From Dipteris shenzhenensis (lineage: Eukaryota; Polypodiophyta; Polypodiopsida; Gleicheniales): 64,000 nucleotides of DNA. Position numbers and translations under genes: made by a program. Numbering within the stretch: the stretch's first letter is position 1; every line of letters begins with the position of its first letter. This document shows positions 1 to 10,155 of this stretch, one piece after another. The DNA is taken from assembly GCA_047967505.1 (NCBI GenBank), contig CM106540.1; one strand, given 5' to 3'. Under the pieces are notes generated by a model. That model saw only the letters and a list, made by a program, of their open reading frames with translations. It made no database searches and was not told the DNA's origin.

Positions 1-2
1 GT

Positions 3-280
3 AAGCTACTCGAAGACCTTGACATTAGCCAGCCAGCTCCTACTACCATCTACACTGACAGCCAATGTGCTTTGGCTATTGCGAGAAACCCAGTGTTTCA
101 TGCGCGCACAAAGCACATTGAGGTTCATTATCATTATGTTCGAGAGCGACTGTCAGCTGGAGAAATACAGTTGTCCTATGTTCCACGGAGGAAAACTTAG
201 CAGATCTCTTCACGAAGGCTCTACCACTGAAGTTTGAGGCCTTTTGGCATGCCTTACACTTGGCACCATTTATTATGTGA
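3..280 (+). pseudogene. Ty1/copia RNase H C-terminal tail, frameshifted
   Basis: This is the end of a copia Pol polyprotein: the RNase H domain that degrades the RNA strand during reverse transcription. Read in frame 3 it shows IYTDSQCALAIARNP, then HARTKHIEVHYHYVRERL, the conserved end of copia RNase H. Near 185-190 one base is missing, and the last block (ENLADLFTKALPLKFEAF) continues in frame 2 to a TGA at 278-280. The start lies outside the window. The frame change marks it as dead. A polypurine tract and an LTR-like repeat follow on the same strand, as expected for the 3' end of such an element. Confidence 0.85.
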
Positions 281-390
281 TGCTGATCTCCTTGTATTAT
301 CATAGGTTGCTATATCCATTTTGGACGAATATGTGCAACCATGATATAGTTTCCAGGTATACCTAAGATGCAGGATACTTCAGCCATACC

Positions 391-596
391 ATGGAGGGGG
401 TTTGTTAGCACTTAACCCTGGTATGGCCTTAGCCCTTAGGTTGACTTCACTGGTCAACCGTATGGTTGACTTTGGGGCCATATAGACCACCCCTTTGTAC
501 TTTCTCATTATCCATTTGCAAGTACTCACCTTTGCTTCAGCTTGTTGTTTGCTCCCTTGCATTCCTCTCTGTTTCCATTGCTCCCCGCACCCAACA
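391..596 (+). repeat. Polypurine tract and 3' LTR of the copia tail element
   Basis: A purine run (ATGGAGGGGG, 391-400) precedes TGTTAGCACTTAACCC at 403, a typical TG start. The repeat ends near 596 in GCACCCAACA, so the LTR would be about 194 bp with TGTT/AACA ends. A diverged copy of 435-590 lies in inverted orientation at about 20,425-20,585, where a primer-binding site abuts its end. That supports LTR identity. Boundaries come from these two comparisons only. The stretch 281-390 is untranslated 3' sequence of the element with no feature I recognise. Confidence 0.6.
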
Positions 597-1135
597 CTCA
601 CAAGTGCACGCCAGGGCACTAGAGAGAGCAGTGCAAGGAAGCAGAGACTGCAAGGTCTGTTCCAGCCTCTAGAAGTGCATGTGTGCACTATAGAAAGTGG
701 AGACGGGGTGTTCTAGCAGGGTACAGCAGAGGCACTAGAGAGACCGGCAGCCCTTAGCCATTGTGAAAAGCTCAACTAGTGAGCAGATCTCATAGGGCAG
801 AAAGGGTGTTCACCGAGAATTTTGAGCCCCTTCCATAGCCACTAGAGGTGTGCAGCAGATTGGCCAACACTGTGTGGCCTTAGTTCCAGCCCTAATGGGC
901 AGCACCCCGCTTAACCTAAAGTGTGGCTTGGGAGTGCACCTTTTGTAAACATTTTAGGTCCTCTCTTTGGACATTCTTATCACTGTCCGTGAAAGCATGC
1001 AAGACCAGTGGAGACTCATCACCATGGAACAGCCCCAAATTTTGTGGCCTTCAAGTAACGGGAGACCCGCTTCATTGGTTTCCAATGTTGTGTACTAAGC
1101 ATGCGCATGTACCTGCTCAACTGAGAGACGGCATA
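597..1135. other. Unassigned spacer between two copia relics
   Basis: I see no supported coding region, RNA gene or terminal repeat. The short reading frames are random. It lies between the LTR of a plus-strand copia tail and the truncated RT end of a minus-strand copia relic, so it is probably older retrotransposon debris. Confidence 0.4.
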
Positions 1136-2046
1136 CTAAAGATCAGGTCGGGTATGATATAAACAAATAAGAGCCCACAACCTACTGATAAAGGGTGGCA
1201 TCAAAGGGTGCACTCCCACCTCGGAGGAGAAATGAAAGCCAGGCTCCAATGGTGTAGAAACTCGCTTGCAATCTTCAAACTGGAAGCGGTCTAAGAGCTG
1301 TCCAATGTACTTGGATTGACTCATCATTATACCCCCTTCAACATATGCAAACTGGATGCCCAAGTAATAGTGCAACCGGCCCATATCTATCAAAGCAAAA
1401 GATTTTTGCAAAGCTTCCTTGAAATCTGCAATTTTCTGCAAGTCTAGCCCAGCAACAAGCATGTCATCCACATATGGAATCAAAATCAGAAATTCTGATT
1501 CACTCTTCTGGACATAAAGAGTAGCCGCCGTAGGGCTGTTTTGAAACCCAAGGCACAGCAAAAAAGAATGTATCTTGGCATACCATGCCCGTGGTGCCTG
1601 CTTTAAACCACAAAGAGCCTTTTTAGGCCAGTATACCTTAGTTTCACACCCTGAGAGTTCAAATCCTGGAGGCTTAGTGACATAGACCTCTTCCACTAAA
1701 TCCCCGTGAAGGAAGGCGGTCTTGACTTCCAACTGATGGACCTCCCAATGCCTGTGAGATGCAAGAGCAATGACACAGCGAATGGTCCTGATGCGTGAAG
1801 TGGGAGCAAATGTCTGTTCAAAGTCAACACCCAGCTTGAAGATTTCGTGAGCGCCCCTCACAAAACCGTACGTAACCAGCTGCAGCTCGCCAAGGTACCT
1901 ATAGACTTCCTGTTGCCATGCTGCTGGGCATAACCTTTCGCAACAAGGCGAGCTTTGTAGCGATCACCACTACCATCAGCTTTGCGCTTCAATTTGTAAA
2001 CCCACTTTGTGCCAATGGCACACTTGCCTGCAGGCAAATCACACAA
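1136..2046 (-). pseudogene. Ty1/copia reverse transcriptase, frameshifted
   Basis: This is the RT domain of a copia Pol polyprotein. From the 5' side on the minus strand it shows CAIGTKWVYKLKRKADG and YKARLVAKGYAQQHG (from 2046). After a frame change and a short extra stretch near 1860 it continues with VDFEQTFAPTSRIRTIRCVI, VKTAFLHGDLVEEVYVTKPPGF, KKALCGLKQAPRAWYAK, and the catalytic YVDD at about 1,460-1,475, then HYYLGIQF and VSTPLEPG. It stops at the connecting region (YHTRPDL). RNase H and the 3' LTR are missing. The upstream reading frame runs without interruption into the Gag zinc knuckle, so protease and integrase are absent too. It is non-functional. Confidence 0.9.
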
Positions 2047-2953
2047 GTCCCATGTGCCATTTGCTTGAATGGAATCAAGTCGTTGTCCTAGCTGTCCCTG
2101 TTGCTTCTTCTCGGAAGCAATACACTTGCGGCACTCAGAGATGTCATGACCTAGTTTCCTGCAATAACTGCAGCGTTCCTTCTTCTTCCCATCGGCGGGA
2201 GAGGAAGAGGATGAGGTACCAGATGTAGGTTTGGGCTTGCTGTAATTTCCCCCCCCTTTTCCTTTGCCCTTGTGATCAATAGCAAAGGCTTGATATGCAT
2301 GAGTGGAAGCAAACCTGTTTTGGCGACTCTGCTCCTCCTACAAGAGTAGGGAAACAAGTTGATCAAAAGAATAGTGGTTGGGGCTACCCACGGCCACTAG
2401 TCAAAGTGTTGTAGCAAATCCCTGATACGAGTCAGGAAGCCCATCAAGTGTGGTACAATCTCATCAACATTGATGAGCTGCTCTCTGAAGTCTTTGACTT
2501 GTCAAATAGGCATCCATGCTGCCCCCTTCGCAGCTGCCTGCACAAATAAGCAACTCTAGCCTCATTGCGTATCTGATAAAGACTCGCCAAAGTGTCCCAT
2601 GCAGCCTTGGCTGTTTTGCAAGACCTAATGTGAGGTGTAACTCTCTTGCAATTCATGGCAATCACTGCACGTGCATGTGCATCTCACTGATCCCAACAAA
2701 TCTGTTCTTGTGTAGGAGGGTCAACCGCAGGCACAGAGGGAGTAGTGGTAGATGAACCAAAAGTGGCAGGCGTGGCTGCCGTGGCAGCAAGTGCCTGTGA
2801 TGAAGAGACAGGTCTAGTCTCCGATCCAGATACAATTCCCCAAAAGTTCTTGGACATCAACGGGTGGCGCACCAAGTACAACCACATGGGATAATTGGTG
2901 CCATGAAGCTTGTCCTCAGCAGCAAGCATCCCAGAAGATTCATGGTTTGCCAT
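2047..2953 (-). pseudogene. Ty1/copia Gag with zinc knuckle, joined to RT by deletion
   Basis: Gag forms the virus-like particle and binds the RNA. The start ATG is at 2951-2953 (MANHESSGMLAAEDKLHGTNYPMW), giving the copia Gag signature LxGTNYxMW. An in-frame TGA at 2684-2686 interrupts WDQ-DAHARA. The UBN2-type block follows (CKTAKAAWDTLASLYQIRNEA), then a frame change. The C-terminal part has a basic Gly/Ser-rich stretch and a CX2CX4HX4C knuckle (CSYCRKLGHDISEC, 2131-2172). Within about 30 codons the same frame reaches QANGTWDLCDLP, which normally precedes RT. Protease and integrase, usually several hundred residues, are therefore deleted in frame. Confidence 0.85.
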
Positions 2954-3113
2954 TGCAAATGAAAATCCCCAAAAAAAAAAACAAGTGCCCTGCAAATGTC
3001 ACAGTCTCAAGGCTACAATGCAAAGAGCTGGCTGCCTAAGTATCGCACTGCTTGCTGCAAATGTCAAACCAAAAATGACAGCAAATGTCTGCAAGTGTCA
3101 ATGCCAAGATGGC
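2954..3113 (-). other. CAAATG-rich copia leader, left half
   Basis: Upstream of the Gag ATG on the minus strand lies sequence dense in CAAATG/GCAAATG words (for example near 2,993, 3,057 and 3,082). The same word usage resumes at 14,619 on the far side of the chromovirus. I infer this is the untranslated leader of the copia relic, cut in two by that insertion. No PBS or LTR end was found for this copia element. Confidence 0.55.
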
Positions 3114-3807
3114 TGTCACCACAATGTAAATATCCTAAGTCAAAGTACAGTTGACCATTTATTTGATCATAATTAAAGAGTTTTATATGTGTTAATTATG
3201 GTCAAAGAGTTCTTTTAATGGTCAAAGAATTGACTACGGTCAAAGATACTTGACTATGGTCAAGTAAGCATGACTTCGGTCAGGAAGACTTGGTTTATTA
3301 CCAAGAGGGTTAACTACGGTTAACCAGAGAACTACAGAGCTGACTACGGTCAGAGAGTGTTGACTTCGGTCAACGAGACTTGGCATGCGCCAAGAGGGTT
3401 AACCACGGTTAACCAAGATGTGCCAACTTCGGTTGGAGAGACTTGACTATAATTAAGGCGCCTCGACCCTTGGTCAAAGCCTCTTAATTATAATCAAGAG
3501 TGTTGACTCCGGTCAACCAGAGAATAAATATATATTTTTATATTTGTTATGTGTGCACATGTGTTCAGTGGGGACGCCCACCGTGACTAAAACTAGTCCA
3601 CAGTGTGTTAGTTGCATGCAAAGCGCTAACAATTAATGGGTGCCATGGTGGTGCGCTTTAATTAATTGTTGCAGGTACTAGGAAGAGTTATTTTCCTAAG
3701 CGCTACGGGAGCCTAACAAGCATCCAGGAGGCGGTTCGCGTGACCAAGTGCTTCGAAGACTCCAGAGTTGCCCTTAGTGGCATGTAATAGGACTTAGTCT
3801 AGATTTT
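3114..3807 (+). repeat. Chromovirus 5' LTR, left segment
   Basis: It aligns with 12,900-13,500 plus 14,221-14,316 of the 3' LTR, with few substitutions. It contains an array of short hairpins (3230-3517), an AT-rich TATA-like stretch (GAATAAATATATATTTTTATA, about 3,522-3,543), and the shared block ending GGACTTAGTCTAGATTTT at about 3,807. A LINE interrupts it there. Confidence 0.92.
3230..3517 (+). repeat. Array of about a dozen short hairpins with UNCG-type loops
   Basis: Consecutive small perfect palindromes are separated by a few bases. They include TTGACTACGGTCAA (3230-3243), CTTGACTATGGTCAAG (3249-3264), TGACTTCGGTCA (3271-3282), CTTGG...CCAAG (3289-3305), GGTTAACTACGGTTAACC (3308-3325), CTGACTACGGTCAG (3340-3353), TTGACTTCGGTCAA (3360-3373), CTTGG...CCAAG (3379-3394), GGTTAACCACGGTTAACC (3397-3414), CCAACTTCGGTTGG (3423-3436) and TTGACTCCGGTCAA (3503-3516). 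Stems differ but stay paired, and many loops read C(TNCG)G. The array recurs in the 3' LTR at 13,016-13,305. TTGAC is also the core of plant W-boxes, an alternative DNA-level reading. Confidence 0.85.
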
Positions 3808-3841
3808 TAACAGAAAAGTGATATATTCCATTCAAAACGAA

Positions 3842-5402
3842 TCATACAACAGGTGGGAGAGAAAGTACTCTATCCCTAGCCTCAACAATGTGGCAAAAAA
3901 GCCATGGTGGTGGTCTAAAATGCCACGACATCCCAAAAGGGGTCAAATGAAAAAATAATGAGCATTCCCATGTCCTCATGAAGGATAGAAGTCTCCCACG
4001 AGCTGCCAAAGAGGTGCCTGTACACCGCTCCCACTGACTCCTAAGAGTGAAGATAATCTCCGCCCAAATGGAAGCAAGAGTGTCAGCCTCCGTGCATAAA
4101 TGGCCCCCAAGGACAAAAGAACATCGCGAACACCATATCCGCCATAGAGTAATGCTGGAAATCACCTCCCAGGCTGACCCTGCAGGTGAAGTAGGCATGG
4201 AATCCTGAGCAGGTACACGTACCAAAAGTAAATCCTGCGGCTCCATGATGCTGACATCTGTGGGACCCCGTCTCTGGCGACGCTGCATGAAGAAACCGTG
4301 GACTCTTGGCTCTGACTCAAAGAGAGCAAAGGCTCCAGATCCTCTCCCCCAAAGGGCAGCACCCCATGTCATCAGAAAGGACTCGGATGTAACATATGAG
4401 AACAACCTGAATATACCTGTCCATAGCACTCTAGAGCTGGGGCAGCTCCATAAACAATGCTTACTAGATTCCTCTGCAAGCTGACAACGCATACACAAGG
4501 AGGGTCTACCCATCTGTTGAAGCCAAGTACCCACAGGTATACCCCTATGTATAGTGAGCCAAAGAAAATAGGAGACTTTCCTGGCTCTACTGATGCCCCA
4601 AAAGTGAGTCCAGTAGCTCAGCAAGAGCTCTGCAGTAAGTCCCTGTGCGTGCCAATGCTGTGAGGCAGATGGTAGGTGATGAGAGTCTCTTTGCTGAAGC
4701 CTGTAACTTGCCCTCGTCGAGCACTGGAAAAAGGGAAGAGGATGGCCGCCTGCCACCGAAGCAGGCCACGTCCACTCACCTGGGTCCCAGTCAAGCTCCG
4801 CGAGAGGTCGACCCTGAAAAATCCAAAGTCTCCATCTAGGATCCTCTGCAATGGTCAACCTGGAAGGATCTGTGGCCCATTCCTTACCCAGGCAACCAAT
4901 GACCCTGACCCTCTGCCAAAGGCGCTCCTGTCGATCCAGGGGCTGAGTGGGATACAATCTGTGAGAGGAGTCCGACTCAAAATAAGTAAACGGTGCCGGT
5001 CCTAAACGAACTCCAATGCATAGCCCAGCCTCACTAAAACAACCTGACCAAGTAGAGATGGGATGAACATAGGCTGGATCTGTAAGCATATCCCTCCACT
5101 CCTGAGGAATAGCTCTCATGATCAGTAATCTGGTGGCAGCAATCTGTCCAAGTGGCCCGTGTCTCTCTGATCTCCTCCTCTAACATCTCCACATCTCCCC
5201 TGAACCAATCTCCGACTGTCACAACCCCCTGAGCATGCCATCTAGCCAAGCGAGTCCTAAGTTCTGTACCAAGGGAAGATCCCTGATACCGAACCAGGGG
5301 GTTATGATAAAGTGGCTGTCGAGCAATTTCCTCTCTGGAGGAGGGAACTGCTCTGATGAGGTGCTGTCGAAAATGATCCCATATCTGAATAAGCCTTTTC
5401 AC
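3842..5402 (-). pseudogene. LINE ORF2 C-terminus with zf-RVT-like domain
   Basis: Two overlapping frames (5034-5402 and 3842-5119) continue the LINE protein after its RT. The first has YHNPLVRYQGSSLGTELRTR and LARWHAQGVVTVGDWF. The second has a Trp-rich segment, KVSYFLWLTIHRGIPVGTWL, and a Cys/His cluster CMRCQLAEESSKHCLWSCP, which resembles the zf-RVT domain of plant LINEs and reverse-transcriptase-like proteins. The frame change between them near 5,040-5,110 shows decay. The stop at 3842 lies about 35 bp from the 3' end of the insertion. Confidence 0.8.
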
Positions 5403-5577
5403 AAGTGGTGAGGAAGGCTGAGAATGCTGGTCCGTCAGGAAGATCCAACTGACTCTACCTGCCCACTGGCCTGCCGCTCTAGGGGTGCACTGGTGAATCC
5501 CATGCAGTAAGAACTACTTCCACGGCTGATCTCCTGGAGTCAAAGCTCTAACAAGAAGTTTGACTAAAAGGGCTCTG

Positions 5578-6515
5578 CTAGGAGGATAAAGTGATAGTAT
5601 CCCATGAAACCCTGGCCCTAGTGTCCTCAAAACCGTCGCCATCACTCCACAGAAAGTTCCGGAGCAATCTCCTCACCTGACGGATCGAGTCAGCATGAAA
5701 GCACCAACATGATGCAACGTACCACATAGTCGCTAGTAGAACCTGGTTGAGTACCAGCGCTCTTCCGGCCAAAGAGAGTCTAGCCGTACTCCAGTAGGCT
5801 AGCTTTCTCCGGATACTCTCAAGAACTGGGGCAAACTGTTGCGTTGGGGACACCTCAATGCCAACCTGGAAGCCTAGATATCTCGTGGAGGTGCCTCTGG
5901 GAATCCACACAAAGCCTCTGTCTCCTCCCCATGCTGGGGTATCCTGCTGAGCTCCAGTCCAGATGCCTTTTGATTTGTTCCAATTGACAAGTCCCCCTGA
6001 GGCTAGGCAGAACTTGTCAATTGAATCCGCAGCAGTAGCGAGACTAAACGCATCTCCTCTGACTGTCAGTGCCGTGTCGTCAGCAAACTCAGTGTCCAGA
6101 AGCTCCTGCTCCTGCCAGATAGGCAAATGGAGGCCCAAAGTGCCATGACTGGTAGCCTGCATAAAGTATCCCATAGCCTCTACTACGAAAAGGAAAAGGT
6201 AAGGTGCAAGCGGGCATCCCTGTCGTACCGATCTGGATAGCTGAAAGCCCAGTCCTCTGCCTCCATAGACCACCATCCTGCTAGAAGAGTGGGAGTAAAG
6301 TGAGGAGACCCAGGAAATCCATCTATCACTGAAGCCTAGCCTCCTCATAGTGCCCTCTAAGAAACCCCAGTCCACCCTATCATAAGCCTTCTCAAAATCG
6401 AGAAGAAGAACTGCAATCTCCTGCTGACTCTCCTTCGCCCAGTGAGTGGCCTCCCAAAAAGTAAAGATGTTATCCAAGATACTCCGATCTTGGACAAATC
6501 CTGTCTGAGTATTAC
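5578..6515 (-). pseudogene. LINE ORF2 reverse transcriptase domain
   Basis: Non-LTR reverse transcriptase. The reading frame is open from the truncation point: QTGFVQDRSILDNIFTFWEA, then VLLLDFEKAYDRVDW (palm A), SRSVRQGCPLAPYLFLFVVE, and FADDTALTV, the catalytic x-A-D-D at about 6,085. It continues to GLVNWNKSKGIW, LSLAGRALVLNQVLLATMWY and NFLWSDGD. Length and order fit the C-terminal two thirds of a plant L1-type RT. The ORF closes near 5578 and the protein continues in other frames, so this copy is broken. The first ATG (6477) is internal and not a true start. Confidence 0.88.
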
Positions 6516-6517
6516 AC

Positions 6518-6680
6518 TTGTCAATTTAAAATGAGCTTGAAGCTCTTGTAATATGGATTTTCATGTTGGATTTTTCATGTAGCAGGCAGCTCTATGCTGA
6601 ACTCTTGTAACGGGTTCTCTCTTTAAGAAATAAAATACCTTCGGGGGGGTCCAGCCCGACATGTTGTCTTGGGCCCTAGC

Positions 6681-6713
<33 letters not shown>

Positions 6714-6828
6714 AGAGCTCTTATGAGTGTTTCTGCAGTAAATTATGAGCGTGAGGTTCCACGAGAGAGCTAGCGATTGCATAAAGAAATGAGAGTGTCT
6801 CTGTTGTCTTTTACGAGGGAGTATTTCA
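6518..6828 (+). repeat. Chromovirus 5' LTR, right segment
   Basis: It matches 14,330-14,618 of the 3' LTR, including GAGCTTGAAGCTCTTGTAAT, the AGAAATAAAATACCTTCG block with a possible polyadenylation signal, GGTCCAGCCCGACATGTTG, and a (GA)n run at about 6,691-6,717. It ends in GTATTTCA at 6828, immediately before the PBS. Confidence 0.92.
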
Positions 6829-6829
6829 T

Positions 6830-6841
6830 TGGTATCAGAGC
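6830..6841 (+). promoter_or_regulatory. Primer-binding site (initiator Met tRNA type)
   Basis: TGGTATCAGAGC lies two bases after the LTR end. It is the sequence complementary to the 3' end of plant initiator Met tRNA used by many plant LTR retrotransposons to prime minus-strand DNA synthesis. Confidence 0.93.
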
Positions 6842-8256
6842 GTAAGGTCTCATTTCCTTCCTAGGAAGTGACGATCCAAGTAAAATTGAAGAGTGCAAGC
6901 TTTGGCGTAGAATAGTGACAGCATAGCGTAAGCCCAAAAATTGAAGGTGTAGTGTTGATCACTAGCACAAGGCGGGCGGCATCACACGGAATACTAAAGT
7001 TATAGTGTATGAATTCCGTCATGCTGGTGTAGAGCTGCCAACAAAGTTGTCTGTCTGGAAGTTGATGCAAGTAGCGAACAGACGACGATGTGGCTATTGA
7101 TAGCGCAAATGAGCTCCACTGCCATAGGTCCGACGACAGCAAAGGAAGGAGAATACGCCGGCGATAACTGATACGACAGGCGTCATATGCAGACGAGGAG
7201 CAGACGATTGCTTGATGCTCAGGGCGGACGGCTAGGAGGGATTACTGATGCTGTCACGCGGGCACACATGGTCCCCACGCAGGACGTAGTGTAGCATGGC
7301 GTTGGCGTGACGAGTAGCGACGAGATTCGTAGGTTCCGTCGACCATTTCCTTGCGCAAGGGTTGCTGAAGGGACTAGGGTGCCGGCGCGACGCTGCCCAG
7401 CCAGCCAAGGTCTGAAACCTTAGGCATACGTGGCTTTTGCTGACGTGGCCAGGGTGCCAGCTAGGAGTACACGTGGCTTGCACAGGCACTGGCGTGGCAG
7501 CCAAGCAGCAGATTACGTGGCAGACAGCTCAGCAGATCTGACACGTGGCAGGTGACGGGGCAGTGAGGACACCAGCTGATGTGGCAGACCCACATGCAGG
7601 GATGATGTGCATGCACGTGTGAGATGACCTGGCATTCTAACAGGTGACATGGATGCTAACATGGCTGACCAGGGGTTAATCTAACTCAACCTTGGTTAGT
7701 GGACTGGTTAGAGGTCCAGTTAGTTGACCCAACCAGTCTAGTGACTAGTCTGGTCACTGTAACCAGACTGTGACCAGTCCAGTTAGTCCAGTTGCAGACT
7801 AACCAGACCAGAACCAGTCAGTCTGGTTAGAGTAACCAGCCAGTTACTCCATCTGGTTACTGTCCAAAAAAAAAAGAAGAGACAGTTGCAGAGACTGTTT
7901 CTGTCAGTAGTCTTCACCTATCTGAGAGAGCATTTACTGTCAGAAAAGCACCAGAAACACAGTAAAATCAGAGATTTGCAGAATAAGAATATGCATGCCT
8001 TTGTGCCCAGGAAAAGATGAGTCAGATGCATTCTGAATGCTTTTTGCAATAGCCAGAAAAGGGTCAATATAGTTATTGATGCCTTGGCAACTTTGTGGGT
8101 ATATGCCTTGAGTTGACAGCCTGGTACTGGCATAAGTTGTGAATGCAAGACACCTCTTGTTGAGGTAATTTTTCCCTTTGAAAAGCAAAGACAGTGTGCA
8201 TCAGTTGCATACACAGTGCGTGAGAAACTTGCAGATCTCAGACAAGTTGAAGGAGA
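6842..8256 (+). other. Chromovirus untranslated leader with structured tract
   Basis: There are about 1.4 kb between PBS and Gag with no conserved coding region. Positions 7,400-7,600 repeat GTGGCAG/ACGTGGC words. Positions 7,670-7,862 are packed with CCAGTTAGT/CTGGTTA words and inverted repeats, for example AGTCTGGT...ACCAGACT (7747-7769), CTGGTTAGAGTAACCAG (7823-7839) and GGACTGGT (7701-7708) with ACCAGTCC (7773-7780). A short poly-A run follows at about 7,866. The tract could fold in the genomic RNA; packaging or translation roles are guesses. Confidence 0.7.
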
Positions 8257-10155
8257 ATGGCTCAATCACCTATCCAGTGGGATTCACAAGATAGGGATGT
8301 ACATCCAAGACAGAGAAGTGTGCAACAAACTCAGCAAGAATTTGAGCAGATGGTACGCACTCGTATACAAGAGATGGAAAATCTCAGAAAGGATCCAAGG
8401 GCTCAGCATTTGTTTCAAGTAGAAGCTATGCCTAATGCAGCATATGATGTGCCAATGCCAGAGGCACACTCTTGTGTACAGCCAGAGAAAGAGAGATCTC
8501 ATAGGGGACGGTCTCATAGCAGGAAGAGATCGAGGCATCATCACCGATCTCCTAGTCCATCACCGTCTACCTCGAGTTCGACTTCTGTATCTTCTTCTTT
8601 ATCAGATAAACCATCAAGGAAAAGAAGGAAACACAAGAAGTCCAGGAACAGTAAGTCTTCCAGAGAGACCAAGGAATTCAAAGAGGGAGGTAAATCTGTC
8701 AAGTTTATGACCTACAATGGACAGTATGGTCATACAGACAAAGCATTGCAGTTTATCAGGCAGTTTGATGTTGCATTCGGTATAGAAAAGTTTTCAGAAT
8801 CCTCCAAGTTAAGAATGGTCAGTTTGCACTTGACAGCGACAGCTAGTGCATGGTGGAGTGCACAGACCACAGATGGGTCAGCCCCAAAGAAGTGGAAGGA
8901 CTTCAAGAAAGCCTTCTACCAGCAGTTTATGCCTAAACAGTTTAGAGATCATGTTCTTCAAGATTGGGATAGTTTGCATATGGATGCAGGAGATACAGTG
9001 GATGTGTACAACCAAAAGTTTTGAGATGCTTATTTGCAGGTTGCACCTTTCAAAAAGATCTCCAAAGGAACCCAAATGAGAAAGTACAGAGTAGGTCTCA
9101 GTCCAAGAATCCAGGCAGTAGTGAATGCTTTGGGGGCAAAGAACATTCAAGACCTTATGCATTCAGCTTCAGTAGCTAGTCTTGTGCCATTACAAGATCC
9201 ATCTACAGTACTATCCTTGCATGCAGGACGTGCTGAAAGAAAGAAAACTGATTTTTCAAAATCAAAAAAGAAAGAGTATCCCAAGGTTGAAAAGAAAGGG
9301 TTTCAGCCTCAGAAGCCGAGGGGTACTCAGTTTTCAAAGTCATATAAAGGCAAATCTCCATTCACCCCTGAACAGATAGCTGAATTCGGTAGAGATGGGA
9401 AATGCTTCAAGTGCGGCAAAGAGGGGCATGTGGCTGCCCAGTGCCCAAAAAAGCCAACTTCGAAGGGAAAAGAGGCAAAGAAGCCACGGGGACCGCAAAA
9501 GCCAATGGCAGGAGGAATTCCTGACATACTGGGTCATGTTTCAAACCCAGAAGAACGAGAATTGCTGCTATCATGGGGCAAAGTCAAAGACCAGCAAGCG
9601 CTAATTTTATTTGATCCAGGGGCTACTGATAATTTCATATCAGAGGACCTAGCCCTGAGGCTAGGAATAAAGACGGAGGAGTTGGGCAGGGCTTTGGATG
9701 CCGATCAGATGTTCTGTGGGAATCCTGTGCCAGTCACTCCCTTGATAGGGAAGCTCCGTCTTCATGTACAGAGTTATGTGGATCAGGAAGACTTCTTCAT
9801 TTCTCCACTGAAACATCATGATGTAGTCTTGGGAATGCCTTGGTTTCATCGCAAGGCAGTGAAGTTGACTCTTCTTGAAAGAGTGCTGAAGTTTGTGCAT
9901 AGGGGAAAAAACCAGCGTTTAGTTGCCAGGAATAAAGGGGAGACTATCCCCATTGTATCTGATGTTACATGTGGTAAAGCAATAAAGTCTGCAATTTCCG
10001 CGTACATGGTTTTTATAAAAGAAAAAGAAAATGATATGCATGCTGAAATGAATGATGCAGACAAAGATAAGTTTCAGTTTCTTGTAAACTTTAAAGATTG
10101 CTTTTCCGATGCTTTGCCAGGGGAGTTACCCCCAGAGAGACCAGAAGATCATTAG
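8257..10155 (+). pseudogene. Chromovirus Gag-protease with an in-frame stop
   Basis: One frame carries Gag and protease. The start is ATG 8257 (MAQSPIQWDSQDRD). An Arg/Ser-rich linker (about residues 80-145) precedes the retrotransposon Gag core (KSVKFMTYNGQYGHTDKAL, LTATASAWWS, FYQQFMPKQFRDHVLQDWDS). TGA at 9022-9024 interrupts it in the motif YNQKF-DAYLQV. The frame goes on to a CX2CX4HX4C knuckle (9403-9444) and an aspartic protease (ALILFDPGATDNFISEDLA). The active site reads DPGAT (9613-9627) rather than the usual D-S/T-G. A TAG at 10,153-10,155 separates it from RT, which continues in the same frame. Confidence 0.9.

Larger units (their letters stand above)
3808..6517 (-). mobile_element. 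5'-truncated LINE inserted in the chromovirus 5' LTR
   Basis: The LTR is interrupted between TAGATTTT (3807) and TTGTCAATTTAAAATGAGC (6518). The 3' LTR carries the uninterrupted counterpart apart from about 14 bp that seem lost at the insertion site. The insert holds the C-terminal half of a LINE ORF2 on the minus strand: RT from about 6515, connecting region, and a zf-RVT-like domain ending at 3842. The endonuclease half is absent, which is the usual 5' truncation of target-primed reverse transcription. No long poly-A tail or clean target duplication is visible. Confidence 0.88.
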
